DNA of 64,000 nucleotides from Desulfovibrio aminophilus DSM 12254 (lineage in GTDB: Bacteria; Desulfobacterota; Desulfovibrionia; Desulfovibrionales; Desulfovibrionaceae): NCBI RefSeq assembly GCF_000422565.1, contig NZ_AUMA01000008.1:62001-126000 (forward strand), written 5' to 3'. A model generated the notes under the pieces. That model ran no database searches. It was given only the letters and a program-made list of their open reading frames with translations, and was not told the DNA's origin. The stretch's first letter is position 1; each line of letters begins with the position of its first letter. The translations under genes were made by a program, and so were the position numbers. Shown here piece after piece: positions 46,240-53,202 of this stretch.

Positions 46240-46575
46240 GGAGCGTGGTCTTCCTCGTACTGGGAATTCGCCCGGAGAAGCCGTGAGGCGGCTGTTCCGG
46301 GAGTGGCGGTACGTTACATAAAGGCGAGTCGTCTGGCTAGGGGCGGCCAGGTGATGTCTTTGAATATACAGGCCGTAAGGCATCGCCGTCGTGCCTGACC
46401 CAGACGACCCCATGAGACGGGCCGGTCCATCATGGGGGAAGGAGCGCGAGGCTCCGAGGGGCCTGAACAGATCGGTGAAACGATCAGACAGCGGCGGCGA
46501 AGCTGCAGGAGATAGAAGGCGGGAGTTCAGACGCCTGGGAAAAGGCGCCCATTCAAGCAACGACGACGTGAAACG
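46240..46575. other. Gap between hsdM and the HicB-like gene
   Basis: 336 bp. I found no supported gene and no HicA-like toxin frame. It should contain the hsdM promoter on the minus strand; no clear boxes stood out. Confidence 0.5.
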
Positions 46576-46803
46576 TCAGCCCCACCAATTCCAGAATTGG
46601 TTCCCGATGTGAGCGGAGGTCGATGGAGTCGGAGGTTCCTGTCCCATTTCCTTGAGGCATTGAATATGGAGCGCCAGGGCCTCGGCGGCATTGCGCATGG
46701 CCTCTTCCTCAGTCTCCCCGCCCGAGAAGCAGCCGGGCAGGTCCGGGAAGGAAACTCCGTAGGAGCTGTTTTCGTCTTTGTGGAGCAGGGCGGCATAGCG
46801 CAT
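46576..46803 (-). CDS. HicB-like antitoxin-type protein, orphan
   Basis: A 75-residue protein with the HicB fold signature MRYAALLHKDENSSYGVSFPDLPGCFSGGETEEEAMRNAAEALALHI. The C-terminal DNA-binding part of longer HicB proteins is absent; the tail is short and aromatic (GNQFWNWWG). No hicA toxin gene is adjacent, so it may be an orphan antitoxin. It starts 16 bp after the Fic gene stop, so it may share its transcript. Confidence 0.78.
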   Translation of the reverse strand: MRYAALLHKDENSSYGVSFPDLPGCFSGGETEEEAMRNAAEALALHIQCLKEMGQEPPTPSTSAHIGNQFWNWWG

Positions 46804-46819
46804 GGACTGCCTCGCGTGT

Positions 46820-47401
46820 TTATTCGGTGAGGGGTTCCAATCCGTTTTTCAGAAGTTCGGTCATCTGGGTGTTGTCGCCGTTCTGCCCCTGGATGGAGGC
46901 TTCCACCCACGCATCCCGCGCAATGTGACTGAACCCCAGGGCATACCCGGCCTTTTCGGCCATGTTCACGATGAAGGCCCGGATCGCCCGGCCGTTGCCG
47001 TCACGAAAGGGATGAACGGCGTTCAGTTCAATGAGATAGTGAGTCAGACGCGCGGCGAGTTGGTCGCGAGCCAGCTGCCCCCAGGTGGCGGGGAGGGCGT
47101 CTTTCAGGCTTGAATCAAGGCAATTCTGGATGAACTGGGGCTGGCAGAAGAGGGTTTCGCCAATCGCCAGGGGGCAGTCGCGGAACTCCCCGGCCCAGTC
47201 GAAAACATCCTGAAAGAGATGAAAGTGGATCGCCTGGAGATGGTGCGCGTCCAGATTCCCGTCCGGGAGGGTCGGGGCGCGGAATGCGGCTTGTTCGCTG
47301 GCGAAAATTTCCAGCAGCCGTGCCTCGCGGATGTTTTCCCTGTTGAACAGGACGCCCGTTTCGGGGTCCGTGTATCTGTCGTACCCCGCGTCGTATTTCA
47401 T
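46820..47401 (-). CDS. Fic-domain protein (AMPylating toxin type)
   Basis: A 193-residue Fic protein with the complete active motif HPFRDGNGRAIR (residues 130-141), including catalytic His130, and the upstream flap region (IFASEQAAFR; LIELNAVHPF). Such enzymes usually transfer AMP to target proteins. No inhibitory helix is seen within it, as expected for class I, where inhibition comes from a separate partner. The start overlaps the stop of the antitoxin gene by 4 bp. Confidence 0.93.
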   Translation of the reverse strand: MKYDAGYDRYTDPETGVLFNRENIREARLLEIFASEQAAFRAPTLPDGNLDAHHLQAIHFHLFQDVFDWAGEFRDCPLAIGETLFCQPQFIQNCLDSSLKDALPATWGQLARDQLAARLTHYLIELNAVHPFRDGNGRAIRAFIVNMAEKAGYALGFSHIARDAWVEASIQGQNGDNTQMTELLKNGLEPLTE

Positions 47402-47637
47402 CGGCCTTGCGTTTCCGCCCGGAATTCTCCGGTCATGGCGGTTCGGACCTCTTCAAGGTCCATGCCCTGGCGGACCATGTCCCTCGCCCTGGCGAGCTTC
47501 GCGTCGGACATGGTCACCCCCTCCAGCCGGTTCGAATGAAAGCCCATGTCCAAGGCGCGCAGCCGCCGCGCGATTTCCTTTTTGTCCGTCGTTCGCCCGC
47601 CGCTTCTGGCGTGGATGGAAGTCCGATTCGTTTTCAT
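47398..47637 (-). CDS. VbhA-like antitoxin of the Fic protein
   Basis: A 79-residue protein. The helix around residues 33-44 contains SNRLEG (Ser35 to Gly40), matching the [S/T]xxxE[G/N] inhibitory motif whose Glu blocks ATP positioning in Fic active sites. The C-terminal half (MSDAKLARARDMVRQGMDLEEVRTAMTGEF) resembles the VbhA-type antitoxin domain. The gene is directly upstream of fic with ATGA overlap, so antitoxin is made first. Inferred as the cognate inhibitor. Confidence 0.85.
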   Translation of the reverse strand: MKTNRTSIHARSGGRTTDKKEIARRLRALDMGFHSNRLEGVTMSDAKLARARDMVRQGMDLEEVRTAMTGEFRAETQGR

Positions 47638-48025
47638 GGATGGAGATTATCCTAAAACGCATAGGGTTCCAAGTCCTGACGCTGTCCGCGCGTCGGTGGA
47701 AGCGTGCCCCGGGGCGCGTGAAATTTTTCAGCCACAGCCCCCTTTGCCCCGGACACGGCCTTTTCTCCGTGAGACACACCCGATTTCCGCGCGGACACAA
47801 GCCTTTTCCGCCCAGACACAGCCGAGTTCGCCGGAGACACAGCTCTCCGAAACGCATTCGAGGAAAAATTTATGAAAATTAGTTAAATATAGCACCATAC
47901 CGATTTTGCAGGATACGCACTTTGTGGGACAAGTGCTTTTCCGGCCCTTTTCAGGTCTCGGTTTTTCGGTATGGTGCTGGACGTGGAAAAGCGTCTGGAC
48001 CGTAGCGGAAGCCGGGAGGCCGGGA
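47638..48025. other. Divergent regulatory region of the island
   Basis: 388 bp between the antitoxin and HTH genes, with the 21-bp repeat array (47731-47856), then an AT-rich segment GAAAAATTTATGAAAATTAGTTAAATATAGC-type around 47865-47900 that is the best promoter candidate. No supported gene. Confidence 0.55.
47731..47856. repeat. 21-bp-periodic repeat array (iteron-like)
   Basis: GACAC recurs at 47752, 47773, 47794, 47815 and 47836, exactly every 21 bp, and a degenerate unit (GCCAC) starts at 47731. Between them, units share a CTTTTCCG-type core. Two helical turns per unit would put the boxes on one DNA face, as for iterons or operators. It lies upstream of both the Fic module and the HTH/integrase genes. 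Confidence 0.75.
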
Positions 48026-48391
48026 ATGGGCCTGACTGAGGAGCTGGGACGAGCCATGACCGCCCGGGAGGTGGGCAAGGTGCTCGGGGTTGCCCCGAAC
48101 ACGGTGCTCAAGTACTCTCGCCAGCTGGGGGGCCTCCGCCTGGGCGGACGTCTCGTGTTCTTTGAAAACGAAATACTGAGGAGAATACGGGATGCCTTCG
48201 AAGATAAGGAAGAGCAACCGGATTCGCTGGATGGCTCGCGTCCAGCGGGACGGAGCCATACGGCAGAAGCTGTTCGACACCAAGGCCGAGGCCTTGGCCT
48301 GGGAAGCCGCCATGCGGGCGGACGAGGCCTGGAGCCCGCCGGACGAGAAAGAGAGGATGAAGATCGTCACGGCCTTGGATTGGGCGAATGA
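48026..48391 (+). CDS. Helix-turn-helix excisionase-like protein
   Basis: A frame of 121 codons; the first 65 residues (ELGRAMTAREVGKVLGVAPNTVLKYSRQLGGLRLGGRLVFFENEILRRI) are a MerR/AlpA-like helix-turn-helix typical of excisionases. The part after about residue 66 overlaps the integrase gene by 200 bp and reads as low-quality arginine/glycine-rich sequence, so the functional protein may be shorter or the overlap may reflect a frameshift. GGGAGGCC precedes the ATG. Confidence 0.6.
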   Translation: MGLTEELGRAMTAREVGKVLGVAPNTVLKYSRQLGGLRLGGRLVFFENEILRRIRDAFEDKEEQPDSLDGSRPAGRSHTAEAVRHQGRGLGLGSRHAGGRGLEPAGREREDEDRHGLGLGE

Positions 48392-49262
48392 GTATCTGGA
48401 CTATGCCAAGGAGCGCTTTTCGTCGAAGACCTACCGTGAGAAGCGGGACGCCTTTGCCCGGCTGTTCCGGGTCACGTCCTCCAAGGGACTGGCCGCGGAC
48501 GTGTCCGTGCCCCTGGCCTTCCGGCTTCTGCGGGAACAGAGCGTGAAGCGTTCCGGCTACGCGGCGAACAAGGACAGAAAGAACCTGGCCGCCGCCTGGG
48601 AGTGGGGCCGCAAGTATCTGGAGCTTCCCGAGCGCAACCCCTTCCGGGCCGTGGACAAGTTCGCCGAGGAGAGACACCCCCGGCACATTCCCACGGAGGC
48701 GGATTTCTGGGCCGTGTACGAGATCGCCCAGGAGCAGGACAAGATCATGCTTCTGGCCTTCCTGCACACGGCGGCCCGCAAGATGGAAATCTTCCGCCTG
48801 CGCTGGGATGATTTGGACTTCGAGGACGGACGGGTGCGGCTTTGGACGCGCAAGCGCCTGGGCGGCACCCTGGAGCCCGATTGGATTCCCATGACGGAAG
48901 ACCTGCGGGCCGCGCTTCTGGAACTGAAAAAGCGCACCAGCAGCCTGCACGTCTTCGCCCAGCCCGAGAACGGACGGGCGTTCACCTCACGGCAGCACTG
49001 GCTGCGCACCCTCTGCGATCGGGCCGGGGTTCCCCGGTTCGACATCCATTCCATCAGGCACCTGACCGCTTCCATCCTGGACAAGTCGGGGCTGCCCCTG
49101 ACCACGATCCAGGCGATCCTGCGGCACAAGTCGGCCACCACGACCGCGCGCTACCTGCATTCCCTGCGGGGGACCAAGGCGGCGCTGGACGAGGTGTTCG
49201 GAAGCGGGAAGGTCGTGTCGTTGTTTCGGGAAAAGAGTGCTGGAGCGGGTTCCGGACGGTAG
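48192..49262 (+). CDS. int: Tyrosine recombinase integrase of the island
   Basis: A 356-residue site-specific recombinase. The N-terminal arm-binding region (NRIRWMARVQRDGAIRQKLFDTKAEALAWEAAMR) and core-binding region are complete. Catalytic residues: Arg196 (TAARKMEI), His286 and Arg289 (HSIRH), His312 (LRHKSA), and Tyr321 (ARYLHS). It ends 78 bp before the intact tRNA-Glu and lies beside the att repeat, as usual for tRNA-targeting integrases. A start at 48231 is also possible. Confidence 0.93.
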   Translation: MPSKIRKSNRIRWMARVQRDGAIRQKLFDTKAEALAWEAAMRADEAWSPPDEKERMKIVTALDWANEYLDYAKERFSSKTYREKRDAFARLFRVTSSKGLAADVSVPLAFRLLREQSVKRSGYAANKDRKNLAAAWEWGRKYLELPERNPFRAVDKFAEERHPRHIPTEADFWAVYEIAQEQDKIMLLAFLHTAARKMEIFRLRWDDLDFEDGRVRLWTRKRLGGTLEPDWIPMTEDLRAALLELKKRTSSLHVFAQPENGRAFTSRQHWLRTLCDRAGVPRFDIHSIRHLTASILDKSGLPLTTIQAILRHKSATTTARYLHSLRGTKAALDEVFGSGKVVSLFREKSAGAGSGR

Positions 49263-49294
49263 CCGTTTCCGAAACCGTTTCCAGGACCGTTTCC
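49261..49294. repeat. Arm-type direct repeats, right end of island
   Basis: Three copies of (A/G)(A/G)CCGTTTCC at 49261, 49273 and 49285, spaced exactly 12 bp. They match the decamers at 39008 and 39020 at the other end, in the same orientation. Confidence 0.72.
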
Positions 49295-49295
49295 G

Positions 49296-49332
49296 GAAAG
49301 GAAAAGGGTTGCAACCGAAGCTGCAACCCTTT
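49296..49332 (-). terminator. Island-borne terminator serving tRNA-Glu
   Basis: On the minus strand AAAGGGTTGCA (49332-49322), loop, TGCAACCCTTT (49313-49303), an 11-bp stem, followed by TCCTTTCC. It is 9 bp after the tRNA-Glu 3' end, in place of the displaced original terminator. Confidence 0.6.
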
Positions 49333-49340
49333 GTAATCGT

Positions 49341-49387
49341 TGGCGTCCCCAAGGGGATTTGAACCCCTGTTATCGGCGTGAAAGGCC
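49341..49387 (-). repeat. Proximal att repeat: 47 bp within tRNA-Glu
   Basis: Identical to 38893-38939. It runs from the 3' CCA end through the whole anticodon loop, so strand exchange probably occurred at the anticodon stem-loop and the tRNA was reconstituted. Confidence 0.93.
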
Positions 49388-49418
49388 GACGTCCTGGACC
49401 GGGCTAGACGATGGGGAC
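49341..49418 (-). tRNA. tRNA-Glu (UUC), CCA encoded
   Basis: On the minus strand the acceptor stem GTCCCCA pairs with TGGGGAC, followed by G-CCA. The anticodon loop CTTTCAC gives anticodon TTC, and the T loop TTCAAAT is standard. Length 78 nt. It is the integration site of the island: its 47 3'-terminal bases are repeated at 38893-38939. It follows tRNA-Gln by 15 bp in one operon. Confidence 0.95.
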
Positions 49419-49433
49419 GAATCTGGGAAAGCT

Positions 49434-49508
49434 TGGCTGGGGGACAAGGACTCGAACCTTGATTAGCGGAGCCAGAATCCGCCGTCCTGCCAATTGAACG
49501 ATCCCCCA
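49434..49508 (-). tRNA. tRNA-Gln (CUG), CCA encoded
   Basis: On the minus strand TGGGGGA pairs with TCCCCCA, then G-CCA. The anticodon stem-loop GCGGA-TTCTGGC-TCCGC gives anticodon CTG. Length 75 nt. It is the first gene of the tRNA pair; a promoter with a 17-bp spacer lies 15 bp upstream. Confidence 0.94.
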
Positions 49509-49522
49509 GCAGCGAGGCACAG

Positions 49523-49551
49523 CCTTTAGCGGCTCCGGGCGCGGAAGTCAA
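49523..49551 (-). promoter_or_regulatory. Promoter of the tRNA-Gln/tRNA-Glu operon
   Basis: On the minus strand TTGACT (49551-49546), a 17-bp spacer, and TAAAGG (49528-49523). Transcription would start about 8 bp before tRNA-Gln. Confidence 0.65.
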
Positions 49552-49581
49552 GTCCCGGACGGAGCCTTTACGCTCACTGCC

Positions 49582-49938
49582 TTAGGCAGCGGCGGCCAGA
49601 CGGCGGGTGCGCTTCTTCAGCTTGTTGATCTTGCGGCGCAGGATTTCCTTCTCCTTGCGCGCGCTCAGCTCGGTCTTCTTCACCCGCAGTTCGCGGATGG
49701 TGCGCTTGATGGTCCGCACCTGATCCTTGTAAGGGCTGACCGCGCCTTCCTCATCCTTGATGCCGAAGGTGGTCTTGATGGTGGTCACCAAGTCTTCCTT
49801 GGTCATGCCCGAGGCGCCCTGGATCTGCGGGATCTTGTCCATGCAGAGCTGGCGCAGCTCCTTGGCGGTCATCTTCTCGAGGGGCTTGGTCAGGCCCAGG
49901 CTCTCGAAGGAAATCTCAATGATCTTGTCGTCGCTCAT
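49582..49938 (-). CDS. Conserved-looking small helical protein, unknown function
   Basis: A 118-residue protein, not recognised. The middle part (TAKELRQLCMDKIPQIQGASGMTKEDLVTTIKTTFGI) looks like a SAP/Rho-N-type helix-extended-loop-helix that often binds nucleic acid. The C-terminal 45 residues form a very basic helix (RTIKRTIRELRVKKTELSARKEKEILRRKINKLKKRTRRLAAAA). It overlaps the DciA-like gene by 23 bp, so it may function in DNA or RNA binding with it. Confidence 0.75.
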   Translation of the reverse strand: MSDDKIIEISFESLGLTKPLEKMTAKELRQLCMDKIPQIQGASGMTKEDLVTTIKTTFGIKDEEGAVSPYKDQVRTIKRTIRELRVKKTELSARKEKEILRRKINKLKKRTRRLAAAA

Positions 49939-50452
49939 GATGTCCTCCTGCCCCGCTCGGGGTCGGGTCGTTCTCTTGCGCGGCGAAGAGCCGCAGGTAA
50001 GCCCGGTAGCAGCGGGCCACGGGCGAGTCGCTGTTGAGCAGCTGTGCCAAATTGCCTAAATTTTCCGGCCGCTTGGGTTTTTCCCGGAGCGACGAAAGCA
50101 CCTCGGCTCGTTGCTCACCCAACGGAATCCTGCCGCTTAGCAGCTCGAAGTGCACTTTGTCAAAGACTTCTTCACCGAAAAATTCGTTGATCTTCTCCAA
50201 AACCAGCGGGGCCAGGAAACTGGCCTCCTGGGCCACCACCGGGTCGCCGGTGGAGATGAGCAGCGTCCGGCCCCTGTGCCCCAGTGGGCGCATGATTTCG
50301 GCCATCTCCGGCCCGAGCAGGTCGTTCCAGGCTCGCCAGAGGCGCACCAACCGCAAGCCGCCCTTTTGGTCCAGGCGGCCGAGCAGCTTGCCCACGGCCG
50401 CGCCGATGCGTTTGGGGCCGCCCTTGCGGCGGAAGGGAATTCGGTCCGACAT
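49916..50452 (-). CDS. DUF721 protein (DciA-like)
   Basis: A 178-residue protein with a DUF721 domain (KRIGAAVGKLLGRL...LVRLWRAWNDLLGPEMAEIMRPLGHRGRTLLISTGDPVVAQEASFLAPLVLEKIN). DciA-type DUF721 proteins load the replicative helicase in bacteria without DnaC, so a replication role is possible. The start at 50452 with GGAGG upstream is preferred over the longer frame. Confidence 0.75.
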   Translation of the reverse strand: MSDRIPFRRKGGPKRIGAAVGKLLGRLDQKGGLRLVRLWRAWNDLLGPEMAEIMRPLGHRGRTLLISTGDPVVAQEASFLAPLVLEKINEFFGEEVFDKVHFELLSGRIPLGEQRAEVLSSLREKPKRPENLGNLAQLLNSDSPVARCYRAYLRLFAAQENDPTPSGAGGHHERRQDH

Positions 50453-50577
50453 GTTCCTCCGCTCCGTCAGCGCGGACAGAGCATCCTTTCCTATAATAGG
50501 GTGGACTCTTTCGGGCAAGCGGCTTTGCCCGGCTTCGCCGGATTTCAGGGCAGGGGGTGTGGGGATTTCGTGAAGGC

Positions 50578-50606
50578 TTGACGTCTTGCCCCGGCTTGGC
50601 TACATG
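50578..50606 (+). promoter_or_regulatory. Sigma-70-type promoter candidate of sahR
   Basis: TTGACG (50578-50583), a 17-bp spacer, and TACATG (50601-50606). The candidate SahR operator lies just downstream. Confidence 0.4.
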
Positions 50607-50619
50607 TGCTTCATGCTTG

Positions 50620-50639
50620 CATCAAGATATTCAGATATA
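50620..50639. promoter_or_regulatory. Candidate SahR operator
   Basis: CATCAAGATATTCAGATATA contains two AGATAT cores 8 bp apart start to start in an AT-rich patch between the promoter and the sahR start. A downstream position fits repression. The exact SahR consensus could not be compared here. Confidence 0.5.
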
Positions 50640-50650
50640 GGTTGCCGTCC

Positions 50651-51562
50651 ATGGATCTGGTGACGCTCTGCAAGGCCCTGGGCGACCCCACGCGCGTTCG
50701 GCTGGCGGGCATTCTCCTGCGCCATGAACTGAACGTGGGCGAGATTGTCCAGGTTCTGGGCATGGGGCAGTCCCGCATCTCGCGCCATCTCAAGGTGCTG
50801 GTGGACTCCGGCCTGCTGCTTCTGCGCCGGGAAGGCCTCTGGTCCTTCTATCGCGCGGTCGAGACCGGGCCCGGCCGGGCCTTTCTGGATGCGGTGCGGC
50901 CCCTGCTGGCCGAGCGAGAGGACGCCGCCCGCGACCTGGACGAGGCCGCCGCCGTGGTGCGCGAGCGGGCCTCGGCCACGCGACGTTTCTTCGACTCCAT
51001 CGCCCCGGACTGGGATCGCCTTCAGGCCGACATCCTGGGCGACTTCGATCTGGCCGCCGAGATCCTCAAGCGCATGCCAGGCCGGGGCGTCATGGCCGAC
51101 CTGGGCTGCGGCACGGGTGAGCTGCTGGCCTTGCTGGCTCCGCGCGCGACCAAGGCCATCGGCGTGGACAACTCGCCGCGCATGCTGGACATCGCGGCCC
51201 GCCGCTTCCGCGACAACGGCTCGGTGAGCCTGCGCATCGGCGAACTGACCCACCTGCCCCTGCGCGACTGGGAGGCCGATTTCGCGGTCATGTCCATGGT
51301 CCTGCACCACCTGGCCGAGCCGCGCGAGGCCCTGGCCGAGGCCGCCAGGGTGCTCAAGCTCGGCGGCCGCCTCGTGGTGGCGGATTTCGATGAGCATGCC
51401 GACGAGCATATGCGCGCGGCCTACGGCGACCATCGCCTGGGTTTCCCGCCCGAAACCGTGCGCCAGTGGCTGGCCCAGGCCCGTTTCGAGCTGGCCGAGA
51501 GCAAAAATTTCCCCGTGAACAGGAATCTGACCGTCGTGGTCTACGAAGCCGTGAAAAAATAA
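50651..51562 (+). CDS. sahR: SahR-type regulator: ArsR DNA-binding domain plus SAM-methyltransferase-like domain
   Basis: A 303-residue fusion. Residues 1-90 are an ArsR winged helix ([44 protein letters not shown]). Residues 115-300 are a class I methyltransferase fold with motif [18 protein letters not shown]. This architecture next to ahcY is that of SahR, known in proteobacteria including desulfovibrios to control the methionine/S-adenosylhomocysteine cycle by sensing SAH or SAM. The start at 50651 gives a clean ArsR domain. ahcY follows 58 bp later. Confidence 0.88.
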   Translation: MDLVTLCKALGDPTRVRLAGILLRHELNVGEIVQVLGMGQSRISRHLKVLVDSGLLLLRREGLWSFYRAVETGPGRAFLDAVRPLLAEREDAARDLDEAAAVVRERASATRRFFDSIAPDWDRLQADILGDFDLAAEILKRMPGRGVMADLGCGTGELLALLAPRATKAIGVDNSPRMLDIAARRFRDNGSVSLRIGELTHLPLRDWEADFAVMSMVLHHLAEPREALAEAARVLKLGGRLVVADFDEHADEHMRAAYGDHRLGFPPETVRQWLAQARFELAESKNFPVNRNLTVVVYEAVKK

Positions 51563-51620
51563 TGCCGCGGCGCGCCGTCATGGCGCACAATCGGCGCGAG
51601 AACACCCGAGGAGGATGCAC

Positions 51621-53060
51621 ATGCCCGCGAAGAAAACCGAGATCATGCCCGTGGACCCCAAGCTCAAGCACAAGGTCAGGGACATCGCCCTGGCCGAGTG
51701 GGGCCGCAAGGAGCTGGACCTGGCCGAGAACGAGATGCCCGGCCTCATGGCCCTGCGCAAGAAATACGGCAAGAAGAAGCCGCTCAAGGGCCTGAAGATC
51801 ATGGGCAGCCTGCACATGACCATCCAGACCGCCATGCTCATCGAAACCCTGCACGCCCTGGGCGCGGACCTGCGCTGGGCCTCCTGCAACATCTTCTCCA
51901 CCCAGGACCACGCCGCCGCGGCCATCGCCAAGGCCAAGACCGCCGCGGTCTTCGCCTGGAAGGGAGAGACCCTGGAGGAGTACTGGTGGTGCACCGAGCA
52001 GGCCCTGACTTGGCCTGACGGCTCGGGCCCGGATCTCATCGTGGACGACGGCGGCGACGCCACGCTGCTCGTGCATCAGGGCGTGAAGGTGGAGAAGAAT
52101 CCCGCCCTGCTCAAGAAGAAGCAGGACAACAAGGAATTCCAGATCGTCATGGATCGTTTGGCCGCGAGCGTGAAGACCGCCCCCGGCAAGTGGACCCGCA
52201 TCGCCTCCTCGATCCGGGGCGTGTCCGAGGAGACCACCACCGGCGTGCACCGGCTCTACGACATGCAGAAGAAGGGCGAACTGCTCTTCCCGGCCATCAA
52301 CGTCAACGACTCGGTGACCAAGTCCAAGTTCGACAACCTTTACGGCTGCCGCGAGTCCCTGGCCGACGGCATCAAGCGCGCCACGGACGTGATGATCGCG
52401 GGCAAGGTGGTGGTCGTGGCCGGTTACGGCGACGTGGGCAAGGGCTGCGCCCAGTCCATGCGCGGCTTCGGCGCCCGCGTCCTGATCACGGAGATCGACC
52501 CCATTTGCGCCCTGCAGGCCGCCATGGAAGGCTACGAGGTGATGCCCATGGACGATGCCGCCGCCCTGGGCGACATCTTCGTCACCGCCACGGGCAACTG
52601 GCACGTCATCACCGGCAAGCACATGCTCAAGATGAAGAACGAGGCCATCCTCTGCAACATCGGGCACTTCGACTCCGAGATCGAGATGTCGTTCCTGGAG
52701 GAGAACCCCAAGTGCAAGAAGGTGGAGGTCAAGCCGCAGGTGGACAAGTGGACCCTGCCCAACGGCCGCTCGATCATCGTCCTGGCCGAGGGACGCCTGG
52801 TGAACCTGGGCTGCGCCACGGGCCACCCCAGCTTCGTCATGAGCAACAGCTTCACCAACCAGGTCCTGGCCCAGATGGACCTAGCCGCCAATACCTATGA
52901 GCCCAAGGTCATGATCCTGTCCAAGAAGCTGGACGAGGAGGTGGCCCGCCTGCATCTGGAGCGCGTGGGCGCCAAGTTGGACAAGCTGAGCAAGGAGCAG
53001 GCCGACTACATCGGCGTGTCCCAGGACGGGCCGTACAAGCCCGACCACTACCGTTACTAG
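51621..53060 (+). CDS. ahcY: S-adenosylhomocysteine hydrolase
   Basis: A 479-residue NAD-dependent enzyme splitting S-adenosylhomocysteine into adenosine and homocysteine. Typical blocks: [53 protein letters not shown], the NAD-binding [20 protein letters not shown], and the C-terminal YKPDHYRY. The start at 51621 has GAGGAGG with a 6-base spacing; an ATG six bases upstream abuts the ribosome site. It is controlled by the adjacent SahR (inferred). Confidence 0.97.
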   Translation: MPAKKTEIMPVDPKLKHKVRDIALAEWGRKELDLAENEMPGLMALRKKYGKKKPLKGLKIMGSLHMTIQTAMLIETLHALGADLRWASCNIFSTQDHAAAAIAKAKTAAVFAWKGETLEEYWWCTEQALTWPDGSGPDLIVDDGGDATLLVHQGVKVEKNPALLKKKQDNKEFQIVMDRLAASVKTAPGKWTRIASSIRGVSEETTTGVHRLYDMQKKGELLFPAINVNDSVTKSKFDNLYGCRESLADGIKRATDVMIAGKVVVVAGYGDVGKGCAQSMRGFGARVLITEIDPICALQAAMEGYEVMPMDDAAALGDIFVTATGNWHVITGKHMLKMKNEAILCNIGHFDSEIEMSFLEENPKCKKVEVKPQVDKWTLPNGRSIIVLAEGRLVNLGCATGHPSFVMSNSFTNQVLAQMDLAANTYEPKVMILSKKLDEEVARLHLERVGAKLDKLSKEQADYIGVSQDGPYKPDHYRY

Positions 53061-53091
53061 GACGGGGCGGTCGGAGTTCCGAAACATGAGC

Positions 53092-53134
53092 GCCGCGCCG
53101 GATGCCCGCCTGGGGCGCCGGCGCGGCTTCTTTC
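53092..53134 (+). terminator. Intrinsic terminator after ahcY
   Basis: GCCGCGCCGG (53092-53101) pairs with CCGGCGCGGC (53118-53127), then TTCTTTC. The T run is imperfect. Confidence 0.65.
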
Positions 53135-53202
53135 GATCGACGCCCGTCGATTGACGGGGTCGGCGCCCCTGGATAGGGTCGCACGGACCGGGAGGAGAGG
53201 GA

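Larger units (their letters stand above)
38893..49387. mobile_element. tRNA-Glu-integrated genomic island with restriction-modification and Fic modules
   Basis: A 10.5-kb element bounded by 47-bp direct repeats of the tRNA-Glu 3' end, with a tyrosine integrase next to the intact tRNA and arm-type 12-bp-periodic repeats at both ends. Cargo in order: hsdR, NucS-like nuclease, hsdS, hsdM, HicB-like, Fic and VbhA-like, then HTH protein and integrase. No phage structural or conjugation genes are present, so it is an integrative island that would depend on other elements for transfer. Confidence 0.92.

Noticed and set aside
46391-46612. Small plus-strand frame in the gap between hsdM and the HicB-like gene as a HicA toxin
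   Set aside because: Its sequence has no HicA signature and composition is that of a shadow frame.
47731-47856. CRISPR array
   Set aside because: The units are 21 bp in total with 5-bp strict boxes and no separate repeats and spacers; no cas genes.
47453-47857. Minus-strand frame with a 7-residue periodic protein over the 21-bp array
   Set aside because: It overlaps the VbhA-like gene in another frame, has no ribosome site and no complex domain; the period is better explained at DNA level.
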